Shown: one piece after another, positions 60,479 through 64,000 of the stretch | How the letters are laid out: each line of letters starts with the position of its first letter | How positions within the stretch are numbered: the stretch's first letter is position 1 | From: Paenibacillus sp. yr247 | GTDB taxonomy: Bacteria; Bacillota; Bacilli; Paenibacillales; NBRC-103111 | DNA: 64,000 bases | Assembly (NCBI RefSeq): GCF_900103825.1 | Contig: NZ_FNIF01000002.1 | Location: 124,001-188,000 of the forward strand | Direction: 5' to 3' | Notes under the pieces: model-generated | The model's input: only the letters and a program-made list of their open reading frames with translations | Told to the model about the DNA's origin: nothing | Database searches by the model: none | Position numbers and translations under genes: made by a program

Positions 60479-61525
60479 TCAGTCCATCTTGATGTTTAAT
60501 TTCAAGAGACCTGCTTTGCGCATCGCTTGATAAATAATAACAACCAATGGCCCTAGAAATAGTCCTGCAATTCCTAACAGCTCAAAGCCTACATACAAAC
60601 TAATCAAAGCAGCGAGCGCATTAATCCCTACAGCATCACTCAGTACTTTAGGCTCGACAATGCGGCGGAATATCGTCAAGACTAAGAATAGGACTAACAA
60701 CCCCACACCCATCCCCGTGTGTCCAAGCAGCAGCTGATAGACGAGCCAAGGAATGAACACTAGTCCTGTACCGACTACTGGGACGAACTCCATAACCATA
60801 ACTAATAAGGAAATAGCCAGCGGATAATCAGCATTTAATACTAGTAAGCCTACGAACGTGACTAAATACGTTAACACTGCCATTATGAGCTGAGCCCGTA
60901 TGAAACCAAAGATGGCTTCCCGCATATAAATTAGAACATTTTCCATCTTCCTTTTGGATTGCTCCTCAAACATAGACAGAAAAGCAATCTTCAGCTTAGG
61001 TAAACTAAACATAAATAAATATAAAGCGATGACGAATACGATCATTAAAATAAATAAATTTGGAATTTTTCCAGCCAAGTTAAGAAAGAATCCAGAAATA
61101 CCGCTTAAAGCATCAGTTAACGCCTTTGTTAAAGTTTCTGTACTTCGTTCCAGCCAAGTTTGCAATTGTGCGGCCATCTCTGGTGACAAGGATTCATAGA
61201 ACACTTGTGTTCGGATGACAGCCTGATCGATATACTTATTCACTTCATCCATATAATTGGGTGCTTTGCGACCAAGGTCAATAAGCTCGGTAACGACGTT
61301 TAACCCAATGAAATAAAATAAGGTTAGCGTCAACAGTGTAAAGAGGGTACTAATGATCGACGCTGCAATTAACCTGTTCACCCTTATTGCACGCATAAGA
61401 AGTACGGTCAGAGGGTCCAGAAAAATAGCTGTTACCAAGGCGAGTAGGAATGGCAGCCCTATGGTAAACAATCCGTACAGTAGCAATAATCCAAGCACCA
61501 TGATTAAGATGGTCTTAGCCGACAT
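60479..61525 (-). CDS. AI-2E transporter family membrane protein (YtvI-like, second copy)
   Basis: 348 residues with about eight membrane helices; core segments are FGFIRAQLIMAVLTYLVTFVG, MEFVPVVGTGLVFIPWLVYQ and RIVEPKVLSDAVGINALAALISLYVG. It has the same plan as ytvI at 26030-27166, with a soluble amphipathic stretch about 80-145 in the middle, but the two are clearly diverged. GGAGGAG lies 6 bases before the ATG and it follows the CNNM gene by 14 bases. Substrate unknown; being next to a CNNM/CBS protein suggests ion or small-molecule transport, unproven. Confidence 0.85.
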   Translation of the reverse strand: MSAKTILIMVLGLLLLYGLFTIGLPFLLALVTAIFLDPLTVLLMRAIRVNRLIAASIISTLFTLLTLTLFYFIGLNVVTELIDLGRKAPNYMDEVNKYIDQAVIRTQVFYESLSPEMAAQLQTWLERSTETLTKALTDALSGISGFFLNLAGKIPNLFILMIVFVIALYLFMFSLPKLKIAFLSMFEEQSKRKMENVLIYMREAIFGFIRAQLIMAVLTYLVTFVGLLVLNADYPLAISLLVMVMEFVPVVGTGLVFIPWLVYQLLLGHTGMGVGLLVLFLVLTIFRRIVEPKVLSDAVGINALAALISLYVGFELLGIAGLFLGPLVVIIYQAMRKAGLLKLNIKMD

Positions 61526-61539
61526 AGGTACTCCTCCGC

Positions 61540-62877
61540 TTATTCATTTCCAGGTTTGATTAAGTTAATTTTCGTTATGTGAATGCGTACGATACGTAGT
61601 CGATCCACTTCGGACACTTCAAACATGTGATTGCCAAAAGCCACTCTTTTTCCTTTTACCGGAGCACCTTCAAGCTTTTTAAATAACCAACCACCTATAG
61701 AGTTAACATCATCATCCTCTATGTCTAGATCCAGCATGTCGTTTAAGTCTTCGATCAGTACTCGGCCATCTACGGACGTATACTTATCTTTTACCTCAAC
61801 TCCAGGGCGCTCATCGATATCGAACTCATCGTGCATTTCCCCAACAATCTCTTCCAGAATATCCCCCAGTGCTAGAAGACCAGCCGTTCCACCGTATTCA
61901 TCAACAACGATAGCAAGTTGGGAGTGTTTTTTCTGCATTAATTTCAATACACGACTGACTTCCATCGACTCTGGAACATTGAGAATTGGACGAATAAAGT
62001 TTTTAATTTCCTGCTCTTCATCCGGATCAGCTGTCAGTAAATCAGCAATGTGTACGAAACCGACAATGGTGTCTTTATCCTGATCAGCAACAGGGTAACG
62101 TGTATGCTTCGTCTCATGGACTATACGCAAGTTATCAATAAAGCTTAGCTCTAGGAATAGACAATCCATATCCGTCCGAGGCAGCATAACCTCACGGGCA
62201 ATGAGTTCTGAGAATTCAAAAATATTATCGAATAGCACCATTTCATCTTGATCGATATGGCCGCTTTTGACACTTTCATCCATAAGGATTCGAATTTCTT
62301 CCTCCGTATGAGCTGCTTCATGCTCGCTTGCGGGTTCTACACCAATCCATGATAGAAATTTATTAGCCGCACCATTCAGCAGCCAGATAATCGGGCGAAA
62401 CAGCTTGTAGAAAAATAACAGCGGCGCAGAGAGCCATAGCGAGGTTAATTCCGCTTTTTGAATTGCGAACGATTTCGGGGCTAACTCGCCGAGCACAATG
62501 TGCAAGAACGTAATAAATCCAAATGAAACGATGAAAGACAATGTAGTCGTATAAACCGAAGTCTCTACACCAAACGTATGTAAGAGGGGTTCCATAATCA
62601 ACTCCGAGATGGCAGGCTCACCAACCCAGCCTAGTCCCAGAGAAGCAAGTGTAATCCCCAATTGTGTTGATGATAAATAAGTATCTAACTGCGACGTTAC
62701 CTTGATGGCATACTTTGCTTTGCCGTTGCCTTCATTGACAAGCTGTTGAATGCGGGATTGTCGAACCTTCACAAGCGCAAATTCAGCAGCAACGAAGAAA
62801 CCATTGAGCAGTACTAATATCATGACTACTATCAGGTTAAGAACAATGGAACCGAAATCAAACGAAGTATGTGGCAA
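61540..62877 (-). CDS. CNNM/CorC-type membrane protein with CBS pair (hemolysin family)
   Basis: 445 residues from a TTG at 62877 (AGGAG 9-10 bases before). Order: DUF21/CNNM membrane domain with four helices (LLNGFFVAAEFALVKVRQSRI, TSQLDTYLSSTQLGITLASLGLGWVGEP, VLGELAPKSFAIQ), two CBS domains (LPRTDMDCLF through KHTRYPVADQDKDTIVGFVHIAD and LAIVVDEYGGTAGLLALGDILEEIVG, about 220-350), and a CorC/HlyC domain (about 360-435, VLIEDLNDMLDLDIEDDDVNSIGG). Relatives transport or regulate magnesium. Preceded by the radical SAM gene (26-base gap). Confidence 0.9.
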   Translation of the reverse strand: MPHTSFDFGSIVLNLIVVMILVLLNGFFVAAEFALVKVRQSRIQQLVNEGNGKAKYAIKVTSQLDTYLSSTQLGITLASLGLGWVGEPAISELIMEPLLHTFGVETSVYTTTLSFIVSFGFITFLHIVLGELAPKSFAIQKAELTSLWLSAPLLFFYKLFRPIIWLLNGAANKFLSWIGVEPASEHEAAHTEEEIRILMDESVKSGHIDQDEMVLFDNIFEFSELIAREVMLPRTDMDCLFLELSFIDNLRIVHETKHTRYPVADQDKDTIVGFVHIADLLTADPDEEQEIKNFIRPILNVPESMEVSRVLKLMQKKHSQLAIVVDEYGGTAGLLALGDILEEIVGEMHDEFDIDERPGVEVKDKYTSVDGRVLIEDLNDMLDLDIEDDDVNSIGGWLFKKLEGAPVKGKRVAFGNHMFEVSEVDRLRIVRIHITKINLIKPGNE

Positions 62878-62903
62878 TGCGTATATCTCCTTCAGAAATA
62901 TGA

Positions 62904-64000
62904 TTAGATAATAGCTTTACGAGTTTTGAAATCAACAGAACGGTAATATGAGTCGGCTACCAGCAGGTTAGGCCCGCAGCAGGAGGCGCTGCTGCAGAAG
63001 CAGTTCACGCGCTGATTCAGAGGATTATTTTCCCAACGGGCAAAGATTGTATCCAACTGGTCGTCATGGATGCTGCCCAAAGGGGGTTCATTCGCAAAAT
63101 CGGTTACGAACACCTCTCCTGTAAATGTGCTTACGTTCAAGCGATTTCGTCCATCCGGATCATTCCGTACTGTGACATTCGGCTCCTCACGAAGCCTTTT
63201 AACCAAGATTTGATCCTCTTCTAAATCGTTACACGAAAAGAATGGAAGTGTGCCGAACAGCATCCACATCTCACGATTCCGGCTGTCGAGCAGATGATGA
63301 ATGCTCGTTCTTAACTCGTCCAGAGAGACCATTGGCAAATGGGAAGCAAAGGAGCTGGCATACATCGGGTGAACCTCATGACGCTTGCAGCCCATTTCAT
63401 CAATTAGTTTATGAATCTGCGGCAATTTTTGATACGTTCGTGTATTAATCATCGATTCTGCAGAGACATAAAGCCCGCCTTTGCTAAGCGCTATTGTATT
63501 TTCTACCATGCGTTTATACATACGTACCGCGGTTTCTTGACCAACTGGACGTTCGCTATTAACAAAGCCTACTTGGTGGAAGTCGTCTGCATTCAAGTAA
63601 TTGAAAGAAATATGCATGACATCCAGATAAGGAGCGAGAAGCTCATAACGCTCTAAATCAAGCGTTAAATTTGAATTGATTTGTGTACGAATGCCACGCT
63701 CACGCGCATATTTAAGGATTGGCAGCATATAGTCTTTGACGATTTTGATGTGGTAAGAAGGCTCCCCGCCTGTCAGGCTGATCGTCTCTAAATGCTCAAC
63801 CTGATCCAGCTTATTCAGAATGATTGGCAAAGGAATACGTGGACCTTCCGTCATAGTTAACGAATCCCCTACCGCGCAATGCTCACATCGCATATTACAC
63901 AGATTCGTTATCGTCAATTCTACACTCGTTAGTACGTGTTTCCCGTATTTTCGATAAGACCGGATAGGGTCCCAAGGATCATTAGCGGGGGTTAGCTCCG
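62904..64000 (-). CDS. yfkAB: Radical SAM protein of the YfkAB type, 5' end outside the window
   Basis: At least 365 residues; the frame stays open to the window edge upstream of a TTG at 63917 (TPANDPWDPIRSYRKYGKHVLTSVE reads in frame), so the start is missing. The radical SAM cluster motif is CNMRCEHC, with SLTGGEPSYH as the SAM-binding GGE. The C-terminus has NCFCSSASCCGP, the CxCxxxxC signature of the YfkAB group, perhaps for a second iron-sulfur cluster. Substrate and product are unknown. First visible gene of an operon with the CNNM and AI-2E family genes. Confidence 0.85.
   Translation of the reverse strand, partial: ELTPANDPWDPIRSYRKYGKHVLTSVELTITNLCNMRCEHCAVGDSLTMTEGPRIPLPIILNKLDQVEHLETISLTGGEPSYHIKIVKDYMLPILKYARERGIRTQINSNLTLDLERYELLAPYLDVMHISFNYLNADDFHQVGFVNSERPVGQETAVRMYKRMVENTIALSKGGLYVSAESMINTRTYQKLPQIHKLIDEMGCKRHEVHPMYASSFASHLPMVSLDELRTSIHHLLDSRNREMWMLFGTLPFFSCNDLEEDQILVKRLREEPNVTVRNDPDGRNRLNVSTFTGEVFVTDFANEPPLGSIHDDQLDTIFARWENNPLNQRVNCFCSSASCCGPNLLVADSYYRSVDFKTRKAII

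Noticed and set aside
1-64000. CRISPR arrays, tRNA or rRNA genes, transposases, prophage genes
   Set aside because: Looked for on both strands; no repeat-spacer pattern, no cloverleaf with a CCA end, and no transposase or integrase motif was seen.

Overview
The window looks like chromosomal DNA of an endospore-forming Firmicute of the Paenibacillaceae, most likely Paenibacillus or a close relative. The evidence is spore genes (ytvI, ytrH-ytrI, cotJABC, a GerPA/PF-type protein, five YheC/YheD-type genes), Gram-positive Shine-Dalgarno sites before almost every gene, several TTG starts, and core-gene order resembling the B. subtilis stretch ytpI-ytoI / ytrHI-dnaE / accDA-pyk / ytvI / citZ-icd-mdh / phoPR. 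No rRNA, tRNA, CRISPR array, insertion sequence or prophage was seen.

Layout. 1-10.9 kb is accessory: the start of a GH2 glycosidase under a promoter flanked by two near-identical palindromes, a lipoprotein, a two-gene operon of a polytopic membrane protein and a YtkA-like lipoprotein, two phytanoyl-CoA-dioxygenase-type genes each facing its own AraC regulator, a Gfo/Idh/MocA dehydrogenase and a decayed MerR-methyltransferase gene. 10.9-21.9 kb holds phoR-phoP (kinase first), class I fumarase, a polysaccharide deacetylase, a YfbR-type nucleotidase, and mdh, icd and citZ; the citZ-icd gap contains two RNA-like folds. 22.2-25.8 kb is the convergent ppx/ppk pair, with matching promoter hexamers. 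26-39.1 kb is the conserved housekeeping and sporulation block (ytvI, fxsA, thioesterase, pyk, accA, accD, a PgpA-type phosphatase, dnaE, ytrHI, ytpI, ytoI).

39.2-46.7 kb is accessory again: a nitroreductase, a luciferase-like monooxygenase, an Old Yellow Enzyme relic, an MFS transporter, an acyltransferase, and an operon of a small membrane protein, ApbE and a ferric-reductase-like haem protein. 46.9-53.4 kb holds a 43-residue YlbF/YheA-like ORF followed by five tandem YheC/YheD ATP-grasp genes. 53.5-64 kb carries a zinc/cadmium-type efflux pair with a clear operator, a GerP-type protein, a HAD phosphatase, nagB-nagA, a YdcF protein, cotJABC, and an operon of a YfkAB-type radical SAM protein, a CNNM/CBS protein and an AI-2E-family protein.

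How the parts work together. CitZ, Icd, fumarase and Mdh cover four steps of the citric acid cycle, with pyruvate kinase and acetyl-CoA carboxylase nearby. PhoPR and Ppx/Ppk tie the region to phosphate metabolism. The spore genes point to a large coat or coat-associated contribution. The least explained parts are the paired dioxygenase/AraC units, the ApbE operon, the YheC/YheD array and the structured citZ-icd gap. Starts were chosen from Shine-Dalgarno spacing; all functions come from reading the sequence, with no database search.
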